From positions 1 through 64,000 of the forward strand of contig NZ_VMQU01000003.1 of NCBI RefSeq assembly GCF_007714205.1: a stretch of 64,000 nucleotides of DNA. The letters are read 5' to 3'. The notes beneath the pieces are model-generated. The model ran no database searches and was not told where the DNA came from. It saw nothing but the letters and a program-made list of their open reading frames with translations. Positions 19,750-26,615 of the stretch are shown piece after piece. The position numbers and the translations under genes are program-made. Numbering within the stretch: the stretch's first letter is position 1; each line of letters begins with the position of its first letter. Source of the DNA: Mycobacterium helveticum (GTDB lineage: Bacteria > Actinomycetota > Actinomycetes > Mycobacteriales > Mycobacteriaceae).

Positions 19750-21180
19750 GTGTTCGGCATCACCACACTGCAGGACTGGACGCCGTCGCGCGGACCGGTC
19801 GTCTGTTGGCACGCCTCGCCCGCGGCGATGGACAGGGCCCGGCAGGCGCCGGTCAGCGCGGTGCCGCCCAGCTATCAGCAGGCCCAGCATCTGCGCCGTT
19901 ACCGCGAACACGCGGCCCGGGGTCTCGATCTGTCGCGGCTGATGATCTTCACCTGGGACGTGGCCGGCCGGTGCGATGTGCGGGCGATGAGTTTTGCCCT
20001 CAACGCGCACCTGCGGCGCCACGACTCCTACCACAGCTGGTTCGACTGCGAGGCTTCGGGGCGCATCGTGCGACACACCATCGCCGATCCCGCCGGCATC
20101 GAGCTCGTGCCGGTCGAGCATCCGGAGATGACGGCGGCGGATCTGCGCCACCACATCGGTGCGCCGCACCCGTTGCGGTGGGACTGCTTCGTGTTCGGAA
20201 TCGTGCAGAGCGACAACCACTTCACCTTCTATGCGAGCATCGCCCACCTGCTGGTCGACCCGATGGTCATGGGCGTGCTGTTCACCGAGATCCACGCGAT
20301 GTACGGCGCGTTGGTGGGCGGCGAGCCGCCCGTCGCGCTGCCGGATGCGGGCCGCTACGCCGACTACTGCCTGCGCCAGCAGCGGGACGCGGCCGCGCTG
20401 ACCGTGGAGTCTCCCCGGGTCCGCGGGTGGATGCGCTTCGCCGCCGACAACGGCGGGACCCTGCCGTACTATCCGTTGCCGCTGGGCGACCTGTCGGTGC
20501 CCCATGCGGGCAAGCTGATCACGGAAACGCTGATGGACGAACGACAGTCGGAGCGGTTCGAGGCGGCCTGCGTCGCGGCGGGCGCCCGCTTCAGCGGCGG
20601 GGTCTTCGCCTGCGCCGCCCTGACGCAACGCGAGTTGACCGGCGCCGACGCGTTCGCCGTGGTCACCACCACCGATACCCGCAGGACCGCAACGGAACTC
20701 GCCACGATGGGCTGGTTCACCGGGCTGGTCCCGGTCAGCGTCCCCGCGGGCGCGACGCTTTTCCCCGACGCCGCCCGCGCGGCGCAGGCCTCCTTCGACG
20801 CGGGCCTGGAGTTGGCGACGGTGCCGTTCGACCGCGTGGTGGAGTTGGCCCCACCCGCGATGGGGCTCACCAGGCCCCGGCCCGGCAACTTCGTGATGTC
20901 CTTCCTGGATGCCAGCATCGCCCCCCTGTCCACCGTGGCCAACTCCGACCTGAATTTCAGGATCTACGACGAAGGCAGGATCTCCCATCAAGTATCGATG
21001 TGGGTCAACCGCTTTCAGCACGAGACGACGGTGACGGTGCTGTTCCCGGACAATCCGGTCGCCCGCGAATCCATCGACCGCTACCTGGGGGCGATGAAAT
21101 CGGTGTACGCGCGCGTCGCCGACGGCGGGCACGGCCGCAGCCTGGCCGGTGCGCGCCCCGCCGCTACCCGCGCTGACTGA
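19750..21180 (+). CDS. papA2: PapA2-like trehalose acyltransferase
   Basis: 476 residues. In M. tuberculosis PapA2 puts the first straight-chain acyl group on trehalose-2-sulfate. The HxxxD motif is intact in SIAHLLVDPMVMG (about residue 170), and FVMSFLDASIAPLSTVANSD lies near residue 380. The GTG at 19750 (VFGITTLQDWTP) lies just after a purine-rich GGACGGGGGG and matches the family start. The open frame upstream overlaps sap on the other strand and is not coding. Paralogue of the papA1-like gene at 11090. The last 17 bp overlap the convergent PH-like gene. No sulfotransferase gene is in the window, so the acceptor need not be sulfated. Confidence 0.9.
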   Translation: MFGITTLQDWTPSRGPVVCWHASPAAMDRARQAPVSAVPPSYQQAQHLRRYREHAARGLDLSRLMIFTWDVAGRCDVRAMSFALNAHLRRHDSYHSWFDCEASGRIVRHTIADPAGIELVPVEHPEMTAADLRHHIGAPHPLRWDCFVFGIVQSDNHFTFYASIAHLLVDPMVMGVLFTEIHAMYGALVGGEPPVALPDAGRYADYCLRQQRDAAALTVESPRVRGWMRFAADNGGTLPYYPLPLGDLSVPHAGKLITETLMDERQSERFEAACVAAGARFSGGVFACAALTQRELTGADAFAVVTTTDTRRTATELATMGWFTGLVPVSVPAGATLFPDAARAAQASFDAGLELATVPFDRVVELAPPAMGLTRPRPGNFVMSFLDASIAPLSTVANSDLNFRIYDEGRISHQVSMWVNRFQHETTVTVLFPDNPVARESIDRYLGAMKSVYARVADGGHGRSLAGARPAATRAD

Positions 21181-21508
21181 TCAGCTCGTCGAGCAGCGCC
21201 AGGAACTCCTCCGGGCGCTCCGGGGTGCACGCCGGGCTGGGCCAGGTCCCCGGCACGTCCAGCGTGACCAGCAGCGACTTGAACGGTCGGCGGATGTCCA
21301 GGGGCAGCCAGCGGCGGAAGTCGGAGCTGCCCCAGATGCGGAACCGCTGGGCGAACAGGCCCAGCGGTTCGGTCTTGTAGCCGCGGACGTTGTCCAGCGC
21401 GATCACCTTCGACGTGCCGGACGGAAAGTGGTAGCGGCGCAAGGTGATCGCCGCCCGGTCCAGTTGGACCAGGCCGTCGTCGTAGGACTGGCCGTGGGCC
21501 CGGCTCAC
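21164..21508 (-). CDS. Small PH-like protein of unknown function (Rv3819-like)
   Basis: 114 residues, beta-rich, with RAAITLRRYHFPSGTSKVI near the start and RFRIWGSSDFRRWLPLD in the middle, a pattern that suggests a bacterial PH-like domain. The GTG start at 21508 overlaps the stop of the MBL/Rieske gene by 4 bp (GTGA), so the two are translationally coupled and probably act together. No catalytic residues are visible. Convergent with papA2, overlapping its end by 17 bp. Confidence 0.78.
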   Translation of the reverse strand: MSRAHGQSYDDGLVQLDRAAITLRRYHFPSGTSKVIALDNVRGYKTEPLGLFAQRFRIWGSSDFRRWLPLDIRRPFKSLLVTLDVPGTWPSPACTPERPEEFLALLDELISQRG

Positions 21509-23055
21509 ACCCGCGAGCTCCGCAGCTGATGTCCCCGCGCGGTCAGGCAGTGGCCGTCCGCCAACCGCCACTGCCATCCGTGCAGATTGCACGTCAACGT
21601 GTCGCCTTCCACCACGCCGAATTTGGAGAGATCGGCCTTGAGGTGGGGGCAACGGCGCTGCATCTGCCAGCCCTCCATCGTGATCGACGCGGAGTCGTCG
21701 TGCGTCTCGGCGAACCATCCGTCGGCGTAGGCGATCCGTTCGCCGGTCAGGCACTTGAAGAACGTGTACAGGTATTCGTTGTAACCGCCGATCCGCCAGG
21801 CCGTGAAGCGGGTGGACAAGAAGATGGTGTTCACCCAGTCCGGTTCGCGGTCGCGCAGCACCGTGCGCACCAACTCGGGCGCGATCGTGAAGCCGTAGCG
21901 CACGCGTTCGTCGGGAATCCGTTCGCGCACCGTCCTTTTGGGGAAGTCCAGGATCACCGTCTCGGGGCCGATCGCCAGCTCGACCGGGTAGCCGATGCCG
22001 TCGCAGATCTCGCCGCTGGCCAGCATGATCGGCTCGAACAGCGCGCGCAGCGGCTCGAGCAGCGGCTCCCCGACGGCCGGGGCCCAGCCCGCCTTCTCCG
22101 CGGCGATGACGGGCGCCATCCGGTCGGCGTAGTCGGCGATGTAGTCCGCCTTGCCGGTGGTGAAGATCGCCTCGACCCGGTCCTCGGGCAGCGGGTGGCG
22201 CAGCGCGGTCAGCGTCGCGCCGGAGAACTCCGCGGTCGACCCGGGGATCATCAGCAGCCCGCGGTCGTGCCCATGGCTGCGCATCTGCTCCAGGAAGACC
22301 ATCTGGTCGGGGAAGATGTTGGCCGGGTCGGAGCCGTCGTCGTTGAGATGGCGCAACCCGGGGTCCAGGAAGCACGGCGGTCCCGCCGACGGCACCACCC
22401 ACGTCGCCCCCACCTGGGCGATGTACTGGCGCGCCCGGTCCATCCCGCGCTGCCGCTTCTGGATGCCGAAGGACTCCTTGGCCCGCGCCGGCATGTCGTA
22501 GACCATCGGGTACCAGATCGCCCCCGAGTACTGCAGCATGTGCACGTCGATGTGGCCGAATTCGCTTGCCAGCACGTCCAAGTCGACCGGACGGGCGTCG
22601 TTCATGTTGAAAACCGTTGTGGTGCCGTCGGAAACCGCCAGCGCCGAGTCGCCGATCGGGCCGTCGGCGGGAGCCCGCAGGGCGATGACCATGACGTCGA
22701 GGTCGCCCTTGGGCCCGCTGACCCGGTGCTTGACGGAGTCGGCGGTCTCGAAGAACCGGTGAAAGCCCAGCTTTTCCAGCTCGTTGCGCAGGTCGGGGAC
22801 CGGGAAGTCCGGCAACAGCACCACCGCGTCCTTGTTGACGTGCTCCCGCAGGTTCCGGGCGTCGAAATGGTCCTTGTGCAGGTGGGAGACGTAGAGGTAG
22901 TCGCAGTCGCCCAGCGCGTCCCAGTCCAGCGTGCTGTTGTCGGGGAACGGGAACCAGGAGGCGAAGTAGGCCGGGTTGACCCACGGGTCGCACAGGATGC
23001 TGCCCGCGTGGGTCTGGATCAGAAATCCGGCGTGGCCGACGCTGGTGACCTGCAC
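21505..23055 (-). CDS. Metallo-beta-lactamase fold plus C-terminal Rieske [2Fe-2S] protein (Rv3818-like)
   Basis: 516 residues. The N-terminal half has a metallo-beta-lactamase metal site (YVSHLHKDHFDARN, about residue 57), and the C-terminus a Rieske cluster site, CPHLKADL followed by CNLHGWQW (about residues 465-490). This arrangement resembles the UlaG/CMP-Neu5Ac hydroxylase-like group, in which a Rieske domain is joined to an MBL domain. The substrate is unknown. It starts at GTG 23055 and overlaps the PH-like gene by 4 bp. Counterpart of Rv3818, which I recall at the same length. Confidence 0.87.
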   Translation of the reverse strand: MQVTSVGHAGFLIQTHAGSILCDPWVNPAYFASWFPFPDNSTLDWDALGDCDYLYVSHLHKDHFDARNLREHVNKDAVVLLPDFPVPDLRNELEKLGFHRFFETADSVKHRVSGPKGDLDVMVIALRAPADGPIGDSALAVSDGTTTVFNMNDARPVDLDVLASEFGHIDVHMLQYSGAIWYPMVYDMPARAKESFGIQKRQRGMDRARQYIAQVGATWVVPSAGPPCFLDPGLRHLNDDGSDPANIFPDQMVFLEQMRSHGHDRGLLMIPGSTAEFSGATLTALRHPLPEDRVEAIFTTGKADYIADYADRMAPVIAAEKAGWAPAVGEPLLEPLRALFEPIMLASGEICDGIGYPVELAIGPETVILDFPKRTVRERIPDERVRYGFTIAPELVRTVLRDREPDWVNTIFLSTRFTAWRIGGYNEYLYTFFKCLTGERIAYADGWFAETHDDSASITMEGWQMQRRCPHLKADLSKFGVVEGDTLTCNLHGWQWRLADGHCLTARGHQLRSSRV

Positions 23056-23103
23056 AAATTCCCTTCGGCTCGGGGTGAGGTTACGGCTCCTCAGCCCCTG
23101 AGC

Positions 23104-23253
23104 TTAGCGCGCGGCGGCATCGTCGGCCCGCCACAACCGCCGGTAGAAGGCGATGCGGGCCGGGTCGGCCCACCGATCCGCCACGCCGAGGCCGCCGAGG
23201 TCGACGTGCCCGCAACAGTGGCCGTCGGCGCCGACCAGGGTGTTCGGGGCGCA
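23104..23253 (-). pseudogene. Remnant of an aminoglycoside-phosphotransferase-like gene (Rv3817-like)
   Basis: About 49 codons before a stop at 23104 read CAPNTLVGADGHCCGHVDLG, then GLGVADRWAD, then PARIAFYRRLWRADD. The first part is the APH catalytic/metal loop (CxPNxxxDxxxxxGxIDxGxxGVADR); the last is the normal C-terminus of the family. The roughly 20-30 residues normally between ADRWAD and the terminal helix are missing, and nothing upstream encodes the N-terminal kinase lobe. M. tuberculosis has a full phosphotransferase gene (Rv3817) in this position, so this is a decayed copy. Possible nucleotide-level frameshifts upstream were not resolved. Confidence 0.72.
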
Positions 23254-23350
23254 CCGGCGGGGGCGAGGACGGGGGCGAGGAGGAGAAGGGCATTTCGCTC
23301 TTTCCGGCACTTCGGGCGGCACACAGCCGGGCGCACTAGGCTGGAATGCT

Positions 23351-24118
23351 GTGGAACCGGCATACGGGACTGTCATCCAACTTGCCCGCCTGGTGTGGCG
23401 GGTGCAGGGCCTGACCATCACCGTTACGGGCATCGAGAACCTGCCGGCCACCGGCGGTGCCGTCGTGGCGATCAACCACACCAGCTACCTCGACTTCACG
23501 TTCGCGGGTTTGCCCGCCTACCGGCAGGGCCTGGGCCGCAGAGTGCGGTTCATGGCCAAGCAGGAGGTCTTCGACCACAAGCTCACCGGGCCGATCATGC
23601 GCAGCCTGCGGCACATCCCGGTGGATCGGCAGCAGGGCACCGCCTCCTACGAGGCCGCCGTGCGGAACCTCAAAGACGGCGAGCTGGTGGGCGTCTATCC
23701 CGAGGCCACCATCAGCCGCAGCTTCGAGATCAAGGAATTCAAGACGGGGGCCGCGCGGATGGCGATCGAGGCCGGGGTGCCGATCGTCCCCCACATCGTC
23801 TGGGGCGCGCAGCGGATCTGGACCAAGGGGCATCCCAGGAAGCTGTTGCGCCCCAAGGTGCCGATCACGGTGCTCGTCGGCGAACCGATCGAGCCGACGC
23901 TGGGCGTGGCGGAGCTCAACGGCCTGTTGCACTCGCGCATGCAGCACCTGCTGGAACGGGCGCAGGAGGAATACGGACCTCACCCGGCCGGTGAGTTCTG
24001 GGTCCCGCGCCGCCTCGGCGGGAGCGCGCCGTCGCTGGCCGAGGCGGCCCGCATGGACGTGGAGGAGGCGGCGGCGAGGGCGGCGCGGCGTGCCGAGGGC
24101 GCGGGTGGTCCGGACTGA
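23351..24118 (+). CDS. PlsC-type 1-acylglycerol-3-phosphate acyltransferase 1 (Rv3816c-like)
   Basis: 255 residues. Transfers an acyl group to a lysophospholipid-type acceptor at the membrane. The acyltransferase motifs are INHTSYLDF (HxxxxD), VYPEATISRSF and VPIVPHIVWGAQRIW. The GTG at 23351 (VEPAYGTVIQLAR) fits the family start; the longer upstream frame runs over the phosphotransferase remnant. First of three tandem paralogues: its TGA overlaps the next ATG by one base (TGATG). The C-terminal Ala/Arg/Glu tail is shared with its neighbours. Substrate specificity cannot be read. Confidence 0.88.
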   Translation: MEPAYGTVIQLARLVWRVQGLTITVTGIENLPATGGAVVAINHTSYLDFTFAGLPAYRQGLGRRVRFMAKQEVFDHKLTGPIMRSLRHIPVDRQQGTASYEAAVRNLKDGELVGVYPEATISRSFEIKEFKTGAARMAIEAGVPIVPHIVWGAQRIWTKGHPRKLLRPKVPITVLVGEPIEPTLGVAELNGLLHSRMQHLLERAQEEYGPHPAGEFWVPRRLGGSAPSLAEAARMDVEEAAARAARRAEGAGGPD

Positions 24119-24873
24119 TGGCGGAGCCGACGTTCCGCAGCCTGGAGATCCTGGCCCAGCTGATGGTCCTGGCCACCGGCACCCGCATCACCTACGGCGG
24201 CGAGGAGAACATCCCGGAGCGGGGCGGGGCCGTGGTGGCCGTCAACCACACCAGCTACGTCGACTTTCTGCCGGCTGCGCTGGCCGTGCACCGGCGCCGC
24301 CGCCGGCTGAGGTTCATGATCAAAGCCGAGATGCAGGAGGTGAAGGTGGTCAACTTCCTGATCAGGCACACCGGGACCATTCCGGTGGACCGGCACGCGG
24401 GGGCCGGCGCCTACGTGGTCGCGGTGCAGCGGCTCCGCGAGGGCGAGCTGGTCGGGGTGTATCCGGAGGCCACCATCAGCCGTAGCTTCGAGCTCAAAGA
24501 GTTCAAGACCGGCGCCGCCCGCATGGCGGGGGAAGCCGGGGTGCCGATCGTGCCGCTTATCGTCTGGGGGGCGCAGCGGATCTGGACCAAGGACCGGCCG
24601 CGGCAGCTGGGTCGCAACAACGTGCCGATCGCGGTGCGGGTGGGTCCGCCGCTGCGGGCGCACGCCGGCGTCGCCGAGACCGGTGCGGCGCTGCGCGCGG
24701 CCATGACGACGCTGCTGCATCAGGTCCAGGAGCGCTACCCGCACGAGCCCGGGGCGTACTGGGTGCCGCGGCGGCTGGGTGGCGGCGCGCCGACCCCGGC
24801 CGAGGCGGCCCGGATCGAGGCCGACGAGGCGGCGGCCCGGGCCCAGGGACGTTCGCCGGGCCAGGCGCGCTGA
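24118..24873 (+). CDS. PlsC-type acyltransferase 2 (Rv3815c-like)
   Basis: 251 residues with VNHTSYVDFLP (HxxxxD), YPEATISRSFELKEFKTG and WVPRRLGGGAPTPAEAAR. Closely related to both neighbours, so it arose by local duplication. The ATG overlaps the stop of copy 1 by one base, giving strong translational coupling. Followed by a 12-bp direct repeat and copy 3, 40 bp away. Confidence 0.88.
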   Translation: MAEPTFRSLEILAQLMVLATGTRITYGGEENIPERGGAVVAVNHTSYVDFLPAALAVHRRRRRLRFMIKAEMQEVKVVNFLIRHTGTIPVDRHAGAGAYVVAVQRLREGELVGVYPEATISRSFELKEFKTGAARMAGEAGVPIVPLIVWGAQRIWTKDRPRQLGRNNVPIAVRVGPPLRAHAGVAETGAALRAAMTTLLHQVQERYPHEPGAYWVPRRLGGGAPTPAEAARIEADEAAARAQGRSPGQAR

Positions 24874-24898
24874 AAGGTGCGGTAATAAGGTGCGGTAA
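24874..24898 (+). repeat. 12-bp direct repeat, 13-bp period
   Basis: AAGGTGCGGTAA occurs at 24874-24885 and 24887-24898, between the stop of acyltransferase 2 and the AGGGGAGGAAAG ribosome binding site of acyltransferase 3. Simple local duplication; no function evident. Confidence 0.7.
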
Positions 24899-24913
24899 AA
24901 GGGGAGGAAAGAC

Positions 24914-25699
24914 ATGGCCGAGCCGTTTTTTCGTTTCGCGGAGACGATCGTCCCGCCCGTCGTGGCGATGAACGGGACGAAGATCACCTACGACGGGCTG
25001 GAGAACATCCCGGCGCGGGGCGGGGCGCTGATCGCCCTCAACCACACCAGCTACCTGGACTGGCTGCCCGCGTCGCTGGCCGCCCACCGGCGCAAGCGGC
25101 GCCTGCGCTTCATGATCAAGGCCGAGATGGCCGACGTGAAGGCGGTCGACTACGTCATCCGCCACGCCCGGCTGATCCCGGTGGACCGCCGCGACGCGCA
25201 CGACGCCTACGCGGCGGCCGTCCGGTACCTGCGCGAGGGCGAACTGGTCGGCGCGCACCCCGAGGCCACCATCAGCCGCAGCTACGAGTTGAGGGCCTTC
25301 AAGACCGGCGTGGCGCGGATGGCGCTGGAGGCGCAGGTGCCGATCGTCCCGCTGATCGTCTGGGGCGCCCACCGCATCTGGCCCAAGGATCATCCCAAGA
25401 AGTTGCTCCGCAACAAGATCCCGATCACCGTGGCGGCCGGCCGGCCGCTGCCGCCGCGCGGCGACCCCGAGCAGCTCAACGCGGCATTGCGGCAGGCGAT
25501 GAACGCGCTGCTGTACCGGGTCCAGGAGGAATACCCGCACCCGGAGGGCGAGTTCTGGGTGCCGCGGCGGCTGGGTGGCGGCGCGCCCACCCAGGACGAC
25601 TCCCGGGCGATGCGGGCGGCCGAGCTGCGGCAACGGGCGCAGAAGTACGGGCACGACGGCGTGACGCCACCGGGGCGCGCGCAAGACGGAATCCACTGA
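24914..25699 (+). CDS. PlsC-type acyltransferase 3 (Rv3814c-like)
   Basis: 261 residues with LNHTSYLDWLP (HxxxxD), HPEATISRSYELRAFKTG and IVPLIVWGAHRIWPKDHP. A strong ribosome site (GGGGAGGAAAG) precedes the ATG. Differs from copies 1 and 2 at YPEATIS (HPEATIS here) and in its tail (QKYGHDGVTPPGRAQD), so it may use a different acceptor. Same operon; the HAD gene follows 97 bp later behind a repeat array. Confidence 0.88.
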   Translation: MAEPFFRFAETIVPPVVAMNGTKITYDGLENIPARGGALIALNHTSYLDWLPASLAAHRRKRRLRFMIKAEMADVKAVDYVIRHARLIPVDRRDAHDAYAAAVRYLREGELVGAHPEATISRSYELRAFKTGVARMALEAQVPIVPLIVWGAHRIWPKDHPKKLLRNKIPITVAAGRPLPPRGDPEQLNAALRQAMNALLYRVQEEYPHPEGEFWVPRRLGGGAPTQDDSRAMRAAELRQRAQKYGHDGVTPPGRAQDGIH

Positions 25700-25726
25700 C
25701 GGCGGGCGGATCGTCTCGGTGACCCC

Positions 25727-25800
25727 AAAATGACGGTGGCCCCAAATGACGGTGACGCAAAAATGACGGTGACGCAAAAATGACGGTGGCGCAAAAATGA
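25727..25800 (+). repeat. 17-bp repeat array forming chained mini-ORFs before the HAD gene
   Basis: The unit AAAATGACGGTGACGCA recurs with ATGs at 25730, 25746, 25763, 25780 and 25797 (steps of 16, 17, 17 and 17). Because 17 is not a multiple of 3, the ATGs change frame. Those at 25746, 25763 and 25780 each encode a six-codon peptide (MTVTQK or MTVAQK) whose TGA overlaps the next ATG as ATGA. The last ATG, 25797, is the HAD phosphatase start. The geometry is that of stop-start coupled leader peptides; it could equally be a VNTR. Confidence 0.75.
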
Positions 25801-26612
25801 CACTGCCGGCGCTCATCGCCTGTGACGTCGACGGCACGTTGTTCGACGACGACGACACCATCGGCCCCCGCACGCGCGAGGCGGTGCGGGCCGCCGTCGC
25901 GGGCGGGGCGCAGTTCGTCCTGGCGACCGGGCGCCCACCGCGCTGGATACGACCGGTCGTCGAGGAGCTCGGCTTCGCGCCGATGGCGGTGTGCGCCAAC
26001 GGTGCCGTCATCTACGACCCCGGCAGCGACCGGGTGGTGTCGGCGCGCATGCTCGACGTCGACACCCTTGCCGAGCTGGCCGAGCTCGCCGTGCGCGTGA
26101 TCCCCGGCGCCGGTCTGGCCGTCGAGCGGATCGGCGAACGCGCCCACGACACGGCCACCCCGCAGTTCATCAGCTCGCCGGGCTACGAGCACGCGTGGCT
26201 GAATCCGGACAACACCGAGGTGTCGATCGAGGACCTGCTCAGCGCGCCGGCGATCAAGTTGCTGATCCGCCGGGCCGGCGCCCGCAGCGCGGACATGGCC
26301 GCCGCCCTGGCCCGCCATGTCGGCATCGAGGGCGACATCACCTACTCCACCGACAACGGCCTGGTGGAGATCATGCCGCTGGGGATCAGCAAGGCCACCG
26401 GTGTCGAGGAGCTCGCCAAGGCGTCGGAGATCGTCAGCGGCGAGGTGCTGGCCTTCGGTGACATGCCCAACGACCTGCCCCTGTTGCGGTGGGCCGGTCA
26501 TGGGGTGGCGATGGGCAACGCCCATCCCGAGGTGCGTGCCGCCGCCGACGAGGTCACCGCGCCCAACAGCGACGACGGGGTGGGGCGGGTGCTGGAACGC
26601 TGGTGGCTCTGA
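25797..26612 (+). CDS. HAD superfamily phosphatase, Cof type (Rv3813c-like)
   Basis: 271 residues. Motif I is ACDVDGTLFD (two catalytic aspartates), motif II is VLATGRPP, and motif IV is LAFGDMPNDLPLL. The large cap between them (about residues 80-190) is the type IIB cap of Cof-like sugar-phosphate or nucleotide phosphatases. The true start is the ATG at 25797, the last of the repeat array and the only one in this frame without an early stop. Downstream of three acyltransferases, perhaps co-transcribed. Ends 3 bp from the convergent amidase gene. Confidence 0.88.
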   Translation: MTLPALIACDVDGTLFDDDDTIGPRTREAVRAAVAGGAQFVLATGRPPRWIRPVVEELGFAPMAVCANGAVIYDPGSDRVVSARMLDVDTLAELAELAVRVIPGAGLAVERIGERAHDTATPQFISSPGYEHAWLNPDNTEVSIEDLLSAPAIKLLIRRAGARSADMAAALARHVGIEGDITYSTDNGLVEIMPLGISKATGVEELAKASEIVSGEVLAFGDMPNDLPLLRWAGHGVAMGNAHPEVRAAADEVTAPNSDDGVGRVLERWWL

Positions 26613-26615
26613 CGA

